Shown here piece by piece: positions 7,675 through 16,517 of a stretch of 64,000 nucleotides of DNA (positions are counted from its first letter, which is position 1; each line of letters opens with the position of its first letter). The translations under genes were made by a program, and so were the position numbers. Origin of the DNA: Bradyrhizobium elkanii USDA 76 (GTDB lineage Bacteria; Pseudomonadota; Alphaproteobacteria; Rhizobiales; Xanthobacteraceae); the NCBI RefSeq assembly GCF_023278185.1, contig NZ_CP066356.1:2782001-2846000 (forward strand). Reading direction: 5' to 3'. The notes beneath the pieces were generated by a model, which worked only from the letters and a program-made list of their open reading frames with translations, did not search any database and was not told where the DNA came from.

Positions 7675-9443
7675 GTTGATCCCGCTTGAACCATATCGAT
7701 GAGGTACTTCTGCATGTCCCAGGCGCCGGTCGGGCAGCGCTCGGCACACAGCCCGCAATGCAGGCAGACGTCTTCGTCCTTCACCATGACGCGGCCGGTC
7801 TTGAGGTCGCCGGAGACATAGAGCGCCTGGTCGTGATGCGGCGAGGGCGCTTTCAGCCGCTGCCGCAAATCATCCTCCTCGCCGTTCTCGGTGAAGCTGA
7901 TGCAGTCCATCGGACAGATGTCGACGCAGGCGTCGCACTCGATGCAGAGCGGCGCGGAAAACACCGTCTGCACGTCGCAATTCAGGCAGCGCTGCGCCTC
8001 GCCGAGCGCGAGCTTGAGGTCGTAACCGAGCTCGACCTCGGCGCGGATGTCCTTCAGCGCGACCACCTTGTCGCGATGCGGCACCTTGAAGCGCTTGTCG
8101 GCGGAGATGTCGTTGTCGTAGCTCCACTCGTGGATGCCCATCTTCTGCGAGGAGACGTGCACCTCGGGCAGCGGGCGCTCGTTGATGTCCTCGCCGGACA
8201 GCATGCGGTGGATGGAGAGCGCGGCGTCGTGGCCATGCGCCACCGCCCAGATGATGTTCTTCGGCCCGAACGCCGCATCGCCGCCGAAGAACACCTTCGG
8301 ATTGGTCGAGACGAACGTCTTGGGATCGACCTTCGGCATGTGCCACTTGTCGAATTCGATGCCGCAATCGGCTTCGATCCAGGGGAACGCGTTCTCCTGG
8401 CCGACCGCAACGAGCACATCGTCGCAGGGCACGGTCTCGTCAGGCTCGCCCGAGGGCACGAGATTGCGGCGGCCCTTGGCGTCATACTCCGCCTTCACCT
8501 TCTGGAAGGTGACGCCGATCAGCTTGCCGGCCACATGCTTGAATGCCACCGGCACCATGTAGTTGAGGATCGGGATGTCCTCGTGAAGCGCGTCTTCCTT
8601 CTCCCACGGCGAGGCCTTCATTTCCTCGAAGCCAGAGCGGACGATCACCTTGACGCTTTCGCCGCCGAGGCGGCGCGCGGTGCGGCAGCAATCCATCGCG
8701 GTGTTGCCGCCGCCGAGCACGATGACGCGGCGGCCGATCTTGTCGACGTGGCCGAACGACACGTTGGCCAGCCACTCGATGCCGATATGGATGTTGGCGG
8801 CGGCCTCCTTGCGGCCGGGGATGTCGAGCTCGCGGCCGCGCGGCGCGCCGCTGCCGACAAAGATCGCGTCATAGTTCTCGGCGAGCAGCTGCTTCAGGCT
8901 GTCGACGCGCTGGCCGCCCCTGAACTCGACACCGAGACCCAGGATGTAGTCGGTCTCCTCGTCGATCACGCTGTCGGGCAGGCGGAATTTCGGAATCTGG
9001 CTGCGCATCATGCCGCCGGCCTTGGGATCGCCGTCGAACACGGTGCAGTGATAGCCGAGCGGCGCGAGATCGCGCGCCACGGTGAGCGAGGCAGGGCCGC
9101 CGCCGACCAGCGCGATGCGCTTGCCGTTCTTCGGCCCGGGCTTCGGCAGGCGATGCTTGATGTCGTCCTTGAAGTCCGCGGCGACACGCTTCAGGCGGCA
9201 GATCGCGACCGGATTGTCCTCGACACGGCCGCGGCGGCATGCCGGCTCGCATGGACGGTCGCAGGTGCGCCCGAGAATGCCGGGGAACACGTTGGACTTC
9301 CAATTGATCATGTAGGCGTCGCTGTAACGCCCCTCAGCAATCAACCGGATGTACTCGGGAACAGGGGTGTGTGCGGGACAGGCCCATTGGCAATCGACTA
9401 CTTTATGAAAGTAATCCGGCGCCGAGATATCAGTCGGTTTCAT
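7644..9443 (-). CDS. GltD-like FAD-dependent oxidoreductase with N- and C-terminal Fe-S domains
   Basis: This 599-residue protein has three parts. Residues about 10-95 form an N-terminal Fe-S domain like that of the glutamate synthase small subunit (CQWACPAHTPVPEYIR, then CDRPCEPACRRGRV). Residues about 105-440 bind FAD (VGGGPASLTVARDLAPLG) and NAD(P)H (VIVLGGGNTAMDCC). The C-terminal region carries two 4Fe-4S motifs, CIECDACVDICPMDC and CLHCGLCAERCPTGAW. It is the first gene of the kor operon, with AAGGTAGGA before ATG 9443. By context it probably moves electrons between NAD(P)H and the ferredoxin used by KorAB. It is not a glutamate synthase: no GltB gene is present. Confidence 0.85.
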   Translation of the reverse strand: MKPTDISAPDYFHKVVDCQWACPAHTPVPEYIRLIAEGRYSDAYMINWKSNVFPGILGRTCDRPCEPACRRGRVEDNPVAICRLKRVAADFKDDIKHRLPKPGPKNGKRIALVGGGPASLTVARDLAPLGYHCTVFDGDPKAGGMMRSQIPKFRLPDSVIDEETDYILGLGVEFRGGQRVDSLKQLLAENYDAIFVGSGAPRGRELDIPGRKEAAANIHIGIEWLANVSFGHVDKIGRRVIVLGGGNTAMDCCRTARRLGGESVKVIVRSGFEEMKASPWEKEDALHEDIPILNYMVPVAFKHVAGKLIGVTFQKVKAEYDAKGRRNLVPSGEPDETVPCDDVLVAVGQENAFPWIEADCGIEFDKWHMPKVDPKTFVSTNPKVFFGGDAAFGPKNIIWAVAHGHDAALSIHRMLSGEDINERPLPEVHVSSQKMGIHEWSYDNDISADKRFKVPHRDKVVALKDIRAEVELGYDLKLALGEAQRCLNCDVQTVFSAPLCIECDACVDICPMDCISFTENGEEDDLRQRLKAPSPHHDQALYVSGDLKTGRVMVKDEDVCLHCGLCAERCPTGAWDMQKYLIDMVQAGSTCQSKARSAA

Positions 9444-9681
9444 TCCTACCTTTGACCCGCGCGAAAATGCCAGACCCGCGCGGCCTTATCGTTGACGACG
9501 AACGCTCACGTGGCGTTGTTCTGGTTTTTGAATTGGATCATAGGCTTATCTTATTAGAGCCGTTCCAGAGAAGGCAAAGGCTAAATTGTCCGATCATCAG
9601 CTTTCGCGCGGCTGATGCGCGTGTAGCGTTAATCTCGATTGCGTTATGTGGCGGTGCAGCATGATCTGCACGCCACGCTTG

Positions 9682-9731
9682 CTTGAGAATATGTTTTCGG
9701 GAAACCGCTTCGCACGTTTCCGGATCATGCT
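9682..9731. repeat. Palindromic repeat, GCATGATCCGGAAA family, copy 1
   Basis: On the minus strand this reads AGCATGATCCGGAAACGTGCG followed by AAGCGGTTTCCCGAAAACAT. The same element opens the repeat at 35817. It ends directly at the stop codon of the minus-strand gene 9732-10403, where it could serve as a 3' stem. The rest of the 9444-9731 gap is relatively A+T-rich with no gene and no regulator site I can name; it should hold the kor promoter. Confidence 0.75.
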
Positions 9732-10403
9732 TTATGGGCGCGGAAGGTCGCTCTTCGCGATATCCCACAACAGCCTGTAGACGCCGCTGCTGACCACGAG
9801 CGGCTTCAGGGCTGCGTTACCGGTGATGCCTGCAGCGGCGTTGGGGACTACGCTGACGTCGGTGGCGTCGATCAGCACGAACCAGTCGCCGGCGCCGGGA
9901 TCGGGTTTCTGCGCATCCGGCGTGAGCGGTTTCGACAGGTCAGCGTCGTTCTCCAGGAGGTGCATCGAGATGATGCCGTCGCGCGACGCTGGATCGAGTT
10001 GCTCCCGCAATGCAGCGCGAAGCTTGTCCGCGCCTTCGGCAGGCGGGCGCAGGCGGATGATGCCGAGCGCTGCGCCCCTGCCGACGCCGCGGCTGATCGT
10101 GATCCGCGCGACTCCGCGGATCATGTTCTGAAAGCGCGCGATATTGGCCTTCGACCAGTCGGTCTGGTTGGCGAGCGCCTTGCGATAGGCCGGGCTGTCG
10201 AGCACATCGAAGGTCGCGGTCGAGTAGAGGCTGAGATATTTCGGCTTGCCGTCATGGGCGACGTAGCGGCGGGCTTCGAGGAAGCCGTCGATGGCGACCC
10301 GTTCCTCGAGATGCTCGCGGTCGTACCAGCGATTGAATTCAGCTTCGTGCAAGCTGTCGATATCCATCGAGGTCAGCAGCATGCCTTGTCCGGCGATTGG
10401 CAT
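9732..10403 (-). CDS. Hypothetical protein with two probable dimeric alpha/beta-barrel (EthD-like) halves
   Basis: A 223-residue cytosolic protein without signal or membrane segments. The N-terminal half (MLLTSMDIDSLHEAEFNRWY, then DREHLEER) has the EthD/ABM-like pattern seen in proteins that degrade or bind small aromatic molecules. The C-terminal half (LGIIRLRPP ... GIISMHLLENDADLS ... WFVLIDATD) looks like a second ferredoxin-fold unit. The start MPIAGQG is fixed by AAGGAG eight bases upstream; the longer reading to 10511 is rejected. It is transcribed divergently from the caspase-fold gene. Function unknown. Confidence 0.7.
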   Translation of the reverse strand: MPIAGQGMLLTSMDIDSLHEAEFNRWYDREHLEERVAIDGFLEARRYVAHDGKPKYLSLYSTATFDVLDSPAYRKALANQTDWSKANIARFQNMIRGVARITISRGVGRGAALGIIRLRPPAEGADKLRAALREQLDPASRDGIISMHLLENDADLSKPLTPDAQKPDPGAGDWFVLIDATDVSVVPNAAAGITGNAALKPLVVSSGVYRLLWDIAKSDLPRP

Positions 10404-10587
10404 CGAGTGCTCCTTTTTTGCCTGTTTTATCCGAGCAATATCGCCTGATCGCGCGGACCAGGGAAGCCGGTTCCCGGCACCGTAGACCAAGGATTGCCAC
10501 AATTGCTGCAAGCCTGTTCAGCACCGGTTCACAGAGGTAGCATTTCATTCGTTTCGCCAACTCTCGAGAAGAAAAGGAACGGCCGCC

Positions 10588-12945
10588 ATGGCGCGCATTC
10601 TGTGGGCATTGATCGTCGGGATGCTGTCGCTCGCATCGCTTCCCGTCCACGCGCAGGATCAGGAGAAGCGCCTCGCACTCGTCATCGGCAACGGCGCCTA
10701 TGAGGCCGGCGCGTTGCAGACCGCCGCGAACGATGCCGGCCTGATCGCGCAGACCTTGCAGGCCGCCGGCTTCGACGTGATCGGCGCACGCGATCTCGAC
10801 GGCGAGACGCTGCGCAAATCGTTCCGTGATTTCATCCAGAAGGTGCAGGAGGCGGGGCCCAATGCCGTCGCCTTCGTCTATCTCGCCGGCTACGGCGTGC
10901 AGCTCACCGGCGAGAACTACTTCGTGCCGGTCGACGCCAAGATCGCCCGCGACACCGACGTGCCGGTCGAGGCGATCCGTATCTCCGACTACAGCCATCA
11001 GCTCTCGGCGCTGCCGATCAAGGCCGGCGTGATCGTGCTCGATGCGGCGCGCAGCAATCCCTTCGCCAAGGAAGGCCAGCCGCTGGCCGGCGGTCTTGCG
11101 CTGGTCGACCCCGATCCGAAGCTGCTGATCGCCTTCAACTCCGCGCCCGGCACCGTCGCCCCCGACGGGGCGCCGCCTTACGGGCCTTACGCGCAAGCGC
11201 TGGCGGAAATGATCCGCACCGGCGGCTTGACCTTGCCCGAGGTGTTCGACCGCGTCCGCCTGCGCGTCAACGAGATGACCAAGGGCGCCGAGATCCCGTG
11301 GGATGCGCACAAGGTCGACGCGCCCTTCATGTTCTTCGAACGCAAGCCGGACGCGCCGCCGCAGCAGGTCGATGCCGGGCTGCGCACCAAGCCGATCCGC
11401 GATTTCTCGGCGCAGGATGCCTACGCCGCGGCGCTCGAGCGCGACACGCTGCAGGGCTATGAGGACTACCTGCAGGCCTATCCGAACGATCCGCTGGCGA
11501 GGCGCGTGCGCGCGATCGTGGCGGCGCGGCGCGAGGCCATCACCTGGCGGCGCACCTACAACGCCGACACGCCTGATGCGTACTGGTCGTACCTGCGGCG
11601 TTATCCGCGCGGGCCGCATGCATACGACGCCCGGCGCCGGCTGGCCTATCTGTCGGCCGCGCTCGAGCCGCCGCCGCAGTTCACCGCGCTCGACTATGAC
11701 GTGCCGCCGCCGCCGCCCGACGAGGTCGTCTATGTCGACCGTCCGGTGCTGTACTACAGCGATCCGGTGTTCGACTTCGCGCCGCCCCCGCCGCCGCCGG
11801 TGGTCTTCCTGCCGCCGCCGCCGCCGGACTTCGTCGTGCTGCCGCCACCGCCGCCGCCGATCGGCCTGTACGTGCTGCCGACGCCGATGTTCGTGGCGAT
11901 GCCGGCCTATGTCGCCGCACCGGCCTATGTCGTGCCGCCGCAGAACAACATCGTGTTCAACAACATCCACAACACCACCGTCATCAACACGGTCATCAAC
12001 AATCCCAACCCGACGCCGGCGCAGCTCCATGCGGCCGGGGTGACGGCGGCGATGGGCGGCGCGCCGGTGACGGCGGCACCGCGACTGCCGGCTGCGGCGA
12101 TGCAGCGCGCCAACCTGCCGGGCGCTCCGCAAGGCGTGACGCCCGCGCAAGGTGCGGCGATGGGAGCTCCACGCGCCGCACCAAACGCGGCCGCGGCACC
12201 GAACGCTGCTGCCACTCCGAATGCTGCCGCCGCTCCGAATGCGATGGGCGCGCCGGGCACACCGGGTGCCCATACCCTGCCGGGCGCGAAAAATGGACCG
12301 CCGCTGCCGCAGTCGGCGACCGCACCGGCCAATGCCATGCAGCATGGCGCTGTGCCGCCGGGAGCCGCACAACCCGGCGCCGCGCAACCTGGGGCAAAGC
12401 CGAATACGGTGGTGCCGGGCAAGCCGGCGACTGCCATGGCGCCTGCCAATGCGCAGCCTGCTCCTCCGGCCAAGCCCGGTGCCGCCCCGGCGACAAACGC
12501 GCCCGCCTCACCCACGGCCGCCGGCAAGCCGGGCGCGCAACCGCTCCCGCATGCCGCGACCACTCCGACCGCAAACGTGAAGCCCTCGGCGGTACCTTCA
12601 CCGGCGAACCGCGCGATGTCGACACGGCCGCCGCCGGCCGCGCGCCCGGCACCCGCCCGCGCCGCGGTGTCGCCGCCGCCGGTCTCCCGGCCCGCGCCGG
12701 CGCATGCGGCAGCTCCGCCGGTGCGGGCCGCAGCTCCGCCGCCGCGGCCGGTTGCTCCGCCGCCGCGCGCCGCCGCCATCGCGCCGCGTCCTGCACCGGC
12801 ACCGGCTCCGCACGTTGCGCCGCCGCCACGGCCGGCGATGCAGGTGCAACGCGCAGCACCGCCGCCGCGAATGGCGGCGCCGCCAAGGCCCGCGCCCGCG
12901 CCACGGGCAGCGCCGGCTTGTCCTCCGGGCAAGTGCAAACATTGA
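10588..12945 (+). CDS. Secreted caspase-fold (peptidase C14-like) pseudoenzyme with Pro/Ala-rich tail
   Basis: A 785-residue protein with a signal peptide (cleavage near VHAQD, residue 22-23). Residues about 27-260 form a bacterial caspase-like domain: RLALVIGNGAYEAGAL, then the segments that normally hold the catalytic His and Cys. Here these read YLAGYGVQ (Tyr102 where GHG His is expected) and VLDAARSNPF (Ala154 where DAC Cys is expected), so both catalytic residues are missing. Residues 285-370 carry short repeats of the type YLQAYPNDPLARR and YLRRYPRGPHAYDARR. The remainder (about 375-785) is dominated by Pro and Ala and is probably disordered, ending CPPGKCKH. It is an exported protein likely to act as a scaffold. 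Adjacent genes give no clear role. Confidence 0.85.
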   Translation: MARILWALIVGMLSLASLPVHAQDQEKRLALVIGNGAYEAGALQTAANDAGLIAQTLQAAGFDVIGARDLDGETLRKSFRDFIQKVQEAGPNAVAFVYLAGYGVQLTGENYFVPVDAKIARDTDVPVEAIRISDYSHQLSALPIKAGVIVLDAARSNPFAKEGQPLAGGLALVDPDPKLLIAFNSAPGTVAPDGAPPYGPYAQALAEMIRTGGLTLPEVFDRVRLRVNEMTKGAEIPWDAHKVDAPFMFFERKPDAPPQQVDAGLRTKPIRDFSAQDAYAAALERDTLQGYEDYLQAYPNDPLARRVRAIVAARREAITWRRTYNADTPDAYWSYLRRYPRGPHAYDARRRLAYLSAALEPPPQFTALDYDVPPPPPDEVVYVDRPVLYYSDPVFDFAPPPPPPVVFLPPPPPDFVVLPPPPPPIGLYVLPTPMFVAMPAYVAAPAYVVPPQNNIVFNNIHNTTVINTVINNPNPTPAQLHAAGVTAAMGGAPVTAAPRLPAAAMQRANLPGAPQGVTPAQGAAMGAPRAAPNAAAAPNAAATPNAAAAPNAMGAPGTPGAHTLPGAKNGPPLPQSATAPANAMQHGAVPPGAAQPGAAQPGAKPNTVVPGKPATAMAPANAQPAPPAKPGAAPATNAPASPTAAGKPGAQPLPHAATTPTANVKPSAVPSPANRAMSTRPPPAARPAPARAAVSPPPVSRPAPAHAAAPPVRAAAPPPRPVAPPPRAAAIAPRPAPAPAPHVAPPPRPAMQVQRAAPPPRMAAPPRPAPAPRAAPACPPGKCKH

Positions 12946-13050
12946 GGGAAGCAAGGGAGCCGGTCGAGTTCTTCACCGGCTCCTGATGTCGAGGGTGTTC
13001 CGCGGCGGTCTAAAGCGCGATGAGATCAGGTTGAGCTGGAGCGGCATCGA

Positions 13051-13190
13051 AGGTTCACCTCTCCCTTGGGAGAGGTCGATTTGCGCAGCAAATCGGGAGA
13101 GGGGTTACGGTCTATCGAGAGAACAAGAGCCCTCAACCCGGATTGCTTCGCAATCCGACCTCTCCCCGGTGGGGAGAGGTGGATCGAAAT
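13051..13190. repeat. Palindromic repeat (CACCTCTCCC family)
   Basis: Nested inverted repeats: CTCTCCCTTGGGAGAG and GATTTGCGCAGCAAATC on the left, GGATTGCTTCGCAATCC and CTCTCCCCGGTGGGGAGAG on the right. It fills the gap between the convergent caspase-fold gene and the pqq operon, and could terminate both transcripts. Similar nested hairpins with different sequence lie at 62668-62795. Confidence 0.7.
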
Positions 13191-13228
13191 CGCGGCAAGC
13201 CGATTCACCCCAATCTCACAATCAGGCC

Positions 13229-14200
13229 TTAGCGCTTGGCCGCGAGGTCGGCGATCGCCTTCATCACGGCGTTGCGGATGCCGGGGTCGTAGAGGATGTG
13301 GCCCGCGCCATCGATGATGCGGACCTCGCTGCCCGGCCAGCGCGCAGCGAGCGCGTGCGATGTCGCGGGCGGGCACAACAGATCGTAGCGGCCTTGCACC
13401 AGGATGCCGGGAATGCCGGCGAGCTTGCCGGCTTCGTCCATCAACTGATGCGGCCGCATGAAGCAATTGTTGGCGAAGTAGTGCGCCTCCATGAACGGCG
13501 TCGAGGGCAGGGCGCCTGAGGCTTTGAGGTCGAGCCGCGTCTGCTTCGGCGTATGCTCCGACAACGCGCGTTCGGTGTCGTGCCAGGCCCGCGCGGCCGG
13601 CGCATGCACGGCGGCGTCGGGATCGAGGATGCGGCGATAATAGGCCGCAAGCGGCGCTGCACGCTCGCTCTCGGGCAGGAAGTTGAGGAAGTCCTCGGAG
13701 AGGGCGGGATAGAAGCGTGGCAAGGCGCGCAGGAAAACGTCGTCCAGCTCCTCCGCGGTGCCGAGAAACGTCGCGCGCAGCACCAGCCCGCTGACCCGCT
13801 CGGGATGGGCCTGCGCATAGGCCAGCGCCAGCGTCGCGCCCCAGGAGCCGCCGACCACCATCCAGCGCGCGAAGCCGAACCGCTCGCGGACTTTCTCCAT
13901 GTCCGCGATCAGGTGCTGCGTCGTGTTGTTGTCGCGGCTGCCCTTCGGCCGGCTGCGGCCGCAGCCGCGCTGGTCGAACAGCACGGCGTGAAAGCGCTCG
14001 GGATCGAACAGCCGGCGATGATCGGGCTGGCAGCCGCTGCCGGGGCCGCCATGCAGATAGACCGCGGGAATGCCGCCCTCGCGCCCGACGCTCTCGACAT
14101 GGAGATCGTGGCCATCGCCGACGTCGAGCCATTCCGACGTCAGCGGCGCAAAGGGATCGGCACGCCTCGCGACCTTGCCGACATCGGCGTCAGGCGCCAT
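13229..14200 (-). CDS. pip: Proline iminopeptidase, last gene of the pqq operon
   Basis: A 323-residue alpha/beta hydrolase of peptidase family S33, which removes N-terminal proline from peptides. The oxyanion motif HGGPGSG, the nucleophile elbow GGSWGAT, the acid in QGRYDLLCP and the catalytic His in GAGHILYD are all present. The start MAPDADVGK overlaps the end of pqqE by 11 bases, so it is translationally coupled to the pqq genes; an extended reading to 14368 lies inside pqqE and is rejected. The context suggests an accessory role in processing PqqA or its leader fragments, although pip is not a standard pqq gene. General peptide turnover is the alternative. Confidence 0.88.
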   Translation of the reverse strand: MAPDADVGKVARRADPFAPLTSEWLDVGDGHDLHVESVGREGGIPAVYLHGGPGSGCQPDHRRLFDPERFHAVLFDQRGCGRSRPKGSRDNNTTQHLIADMEKVRERFGFARWMVVGGSWGATLALAYAQAHPERVSGLVLRATFLGTAEELDDVFLRALPRFYPALSEDFLNFLPESERAAPLAAYYRRILDPDAAVHAPAARAWHDTERALSEHTPKQTRLDLKASGALPSTPFMEAHYFANNCFMRPHQLMDEAGKLAGIPGILVQGRYDLLCPPATSHALAARWPGSEVRIIDGAGHILYDPGIRNAVMKAIADLAAKR

Positions 14201-15422
14201 TGCGCTTGTCCTGGGATTCGCTCCGGGGTTCGTCCGTCTCCAGCGTGCCGCCGGCGAAGTTACGATACAGGAAGCGGTTCTGCGTGCCGGCGGATTCCCG
14301 CTCGGCCTGCTTGAAGATCTCCTCGTGTCGCGGCGACAGCGCGCAGGCCGGGTCGGTGTTGCCGGCATCGCCGGTCAGCGCAAAGGCCTGGCAGCGGCAG
14401 CCGCCGTAATCGACCTCGCGGAATTCGCAGCTCTTGCACGGCTCCGGCATCCAGCCGGTGCCGCGATAGCGGTTGAAGGCCTCGGAGTTCTGCCAGATCC
14501 AGGCGATCGAATGGTTCGAGCGCACCGATTCGAATTCGAGCCCGGTGATGCTTTCGGCGGCGTGGCACGGCAGCACCTTGCCGGCCGGCGAGATGTTGAA
14601 GAACTGGCGGCCCCAGCCGCCCATGCATTTCTTCGGCCGCAGCGCGTAGTAATCCGGCACCACATAGTCGATCGCGAGCGTGCCCTTCAGGCGCACCTGG
14701 GCTTCCTCGACGATGCGGCTGGTCTCCTCGATCTGCTCGATCGTCGGCATCAGCGCGGCGCGGTTCTTCAACGCCCAGCCGTAATACTGCACGTTGGCGA
14801 CCTCGAGCCGGTCGGCGTCGAGGTCGACCGCCATCTGGATGATGTCCGGCAGCTGATGCAGGTTCTGCCGGTGCATCACCGCATTCACTGTGAGCGGCAT
14901 GTCGAGCTCGCGCGTCCATTTCGCGACTTCGAGCTTCTTGCGATGCGCATCCTTCAGACCTGCGACGCGGTCCGCCACAACGGGCTCATTACCCTGGAAG
15001 CTGATCTGCACATGGCTGAGGCCGGCGTCGGCCAGCGCCGAAAGCTTGTCTTTCGTCAGCAGCACCGCCGAGGTGATCAGGTTGGAATACAGCCCGACAT
15101 CGGACGCGCGCTGCACCAGCTCGACGATGTCCTTGCGCGCGGTCGGCTCGCCGCCGGAGAAATGGACCTGCAGCACGCCGAGCTCGGCGAGCTCGCTCAG
15201 CACCTTCTTCCATTCCTCGGTGGTGAGCTCGGTCGAGCCGCGGTCGAGCTCGACCGGGTTGGAGCAATAGGGACATTGCAGCGGGCAGCGGTGGGTGATC
15301 TCGAGCAGCACCGCAAGGGGAATGCCGTAGGTCTCAGCCGCCGAGCGCGTTTGCTCGAGCACCGCGAGCCCGTCGGTTGGGCCTGCTGTCGTCGTCTTGT
15401 TGTCGGCGAGCGTGTCACTCAT
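14190..15422 (-). CDS. pqqE: PqqA peptide cyclase (radical SAM)
   Basis: PqqE joins the Glu and Tyr side chains of PqqA by radical SAM chemistry, the first chemical step to PQQ. The 410-residue protein has the radical SAM cluster motif CPLQCPYC (46-53), the GGEP motif (HFSGGEPTARKD), and a C-terminal SPASM region with CMGGWGRQFF, PCHAAES, PCKSCEF, GGCRCQAF and CALSPRHEEIF supplying auxiliary cluster ligands. It overlaps pqqD by four bases (ATGA) and pip by eleven. Length and motifs are complete. Confidence 0.97.
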   Translation of the reverse strand: MSDTLADNKTTTAGPTDGLAVLEQTRSAAETYGIPLAVLLEITHRCPLQCPYCSNPVELDRGSTELTTEEWKKVLSELAELGVLQVHFSGGEPTARKDIVELVQRASDVGLYSNLITSAVLLTKDKLSALADAGLSHVQISFQGNEPVVADRVAGLKDAHRKKLEVAKWTRELDMPLTVNAVMHRQNLHQLPDIIQMAVDLDADRLEVANVQYYGWALKNRAALMPTIEQIEETSRIVEEAQVRLKGTLAIDYVVPDYYALRPKKCMGGWGRQFFNISPAGKVLPCHAAESITGLEFESVRSNHSIAWIWQNSEAFNRYRGTGWMPEPCKSCEFREVDYGGCRCQAFALTGDAGNTDPACALSPRHEEIFKQAERESAGTQNRFLYRNFAGGTLETDEPRSESQDKRNGA

Positions 15423-15727
15423 GCTGTGCTCTCGCGCGCTTCGGTGAGAAAGCCCTTGTCGGCCAGATCCTGCAACATGGCGATCACGTCGGTCGCGATC
15501 GCCTCGCGCGGGGCGGCATATTTCTCCGCAAGCTGGTCCACCATTGCGGCGACGCTGCGCACACCGTCGCAGAGTTGCAGCACCTCGACCGCGATGTCAT
15601 CCGGTGCCAGTACGCGCTCCGGCGCCAGGATCACCCAGACCTGCCGCGTCTCGTCGAATTTCAGCTTGGTATGGCGCGGCAGTTTTGGCCGGCTGGTCTC
15701 GCTGACGCTGATGTTGCGGCTGGCCAT
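15419..15727 (-). CDS. pqqD: PQQ biosynthesis peptide chaperone
   Basis: PqqD (102 residues) binds the PqqA precursor peptide and presents it to PqqE. The diagnostic sequences are SRPKLPRHTKLKFDE, LAPERVLAPDDIAVEVLQL and MLQDLADKGFL. MASRNISV at 15727 was chosen as start because it gives the normal family length; an in-frame reading to 15805 would extend into pqqC. The stop overlaps the pqqE start, and pqqC ends ten bases upstream, so the genes are one transcript. Confidence 0.95.
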   Translation of the reverse strand: MASRNISVSETSRPKLPRHTKLKFDETRQVWVILAPERVLAPDDIAVEVLQLCDGVRSVAAMVDQLAEKYAAPREAIATDVIAMLQDLADKGFLTEARESTA

Positions 15728-15737
15728 GATCTTGTCC

Positions 15738-16517
15738 CTAGCCTGTCTTCGGCACGAAGGCGCCGGGCGGAATCTGGCCGTCGACATAGGCGTGATAGAG
15801 CGCATCGAGCTGCACCCACAGCACGTTGGTCTTGAAGATCAGCGCGTTGCAGACCGCCTCGCGTTCGGCCGGCGTCTTCGCATGCTGCTTGACGTAGTCG
15901 AGCGCGAAGCCGGCGTCGCGCGGCGCCTGGGTCAGGCGGCGGCTGAAATAGCTCATGATGTCGGGGTTGACGAAGTCGTAGTGCTTCAGCATCCCGGAGA
16001 TGCGCTCCTCGTGCAGGTTCGGCGCGAACAATTCGGTGAGCGAGGAGGCGATCGCCTCCAGCGGCGTGCGGTCGCGGCAGAAATGCACATAGGCTTCCAC
16101 GGCAAAGCGCGTCGCCGGCAGGATGCCTTCAGTCGATTCCACATAGGCGGTATCGAGGCCGAGCCCTTCGGTCAGCTTCAGCCAGCGCTCGATGCCGCCC
16201 TCACTGCCGAGATCGCCGTCATGGTCCTCGATGCGGTGTCGCCACTCGACCCGCGTCATGCGGTCGCGGAAGCGTGTCATCACCATCGCGTCCTTCAGAG
16301 GGATCGTGCTCTGGTAGTAGTAGCGGTTCAGCGCCCAGGCCTGGACCTGGCCCTTGTTGAGCTTGCCGCCGTGCAGCAGGCGGTGGAACGGGTGCAGGCT
16401 GTGATAGCGCGTGGCACCGATCGTGCGCAGCGTCGCCTCCATCTCCTCGGCACTGTCGAGCGTGATGCCCTTGCCGATCGAGAGCGCGGTCATTCCGGTG
16501 GTAGGCACGACATTCAC
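15738..16517 (-). CDS. pqqC: Pyrroloquinoline-quinone synthase
   Basis: PqqC is the cofactor-free oxidase that performs the last ring closure and oxidation to PQQ. The 259-residue reading contains the family segments TRYHSLHPFHRLLHGGKLNK, QAWALNRYYYQ and RIEDHDGD. The start GTG 16517 overlaps the pqqB stop in a GTGA arrangement and has GGAG eight bases upstream. ATG 16493 (MTALSIGKG) is a possible shorter start. It is coupled to pqqB and followed by pqqD. Confidence 0.95.
   Translation of the reverse strand: MNVVPTTGMTALSIGKGITLDSAEEMEATLRTIGATRYHSLHPFHRLLHGGKLNKGQVQAWALNRYYYQSTIPLKDAMVMTRFRDRMTRVEWRHRIEDHDGDLGSEGGIERWLKLTEGLGLDTAYVESTEGILPATRFAVEAYVHFCRDRTPLEAIASSLTELFAPNLHEERISGMLKHYDFVNPDIMSYFSRRLTQAPRDAGFALDYVKQHAKTPAEREAVCNALIFKTNVLWVQLDALYHAYVDGQIPPGAFVPKTG

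Noticed and set aside
10339..12387. A 682-codon minus-strand frame over the caspase-fold gene
   Set aside because: Arg/His-rich translation of the complement of Pro/Ala codons; no domains and no start signal.
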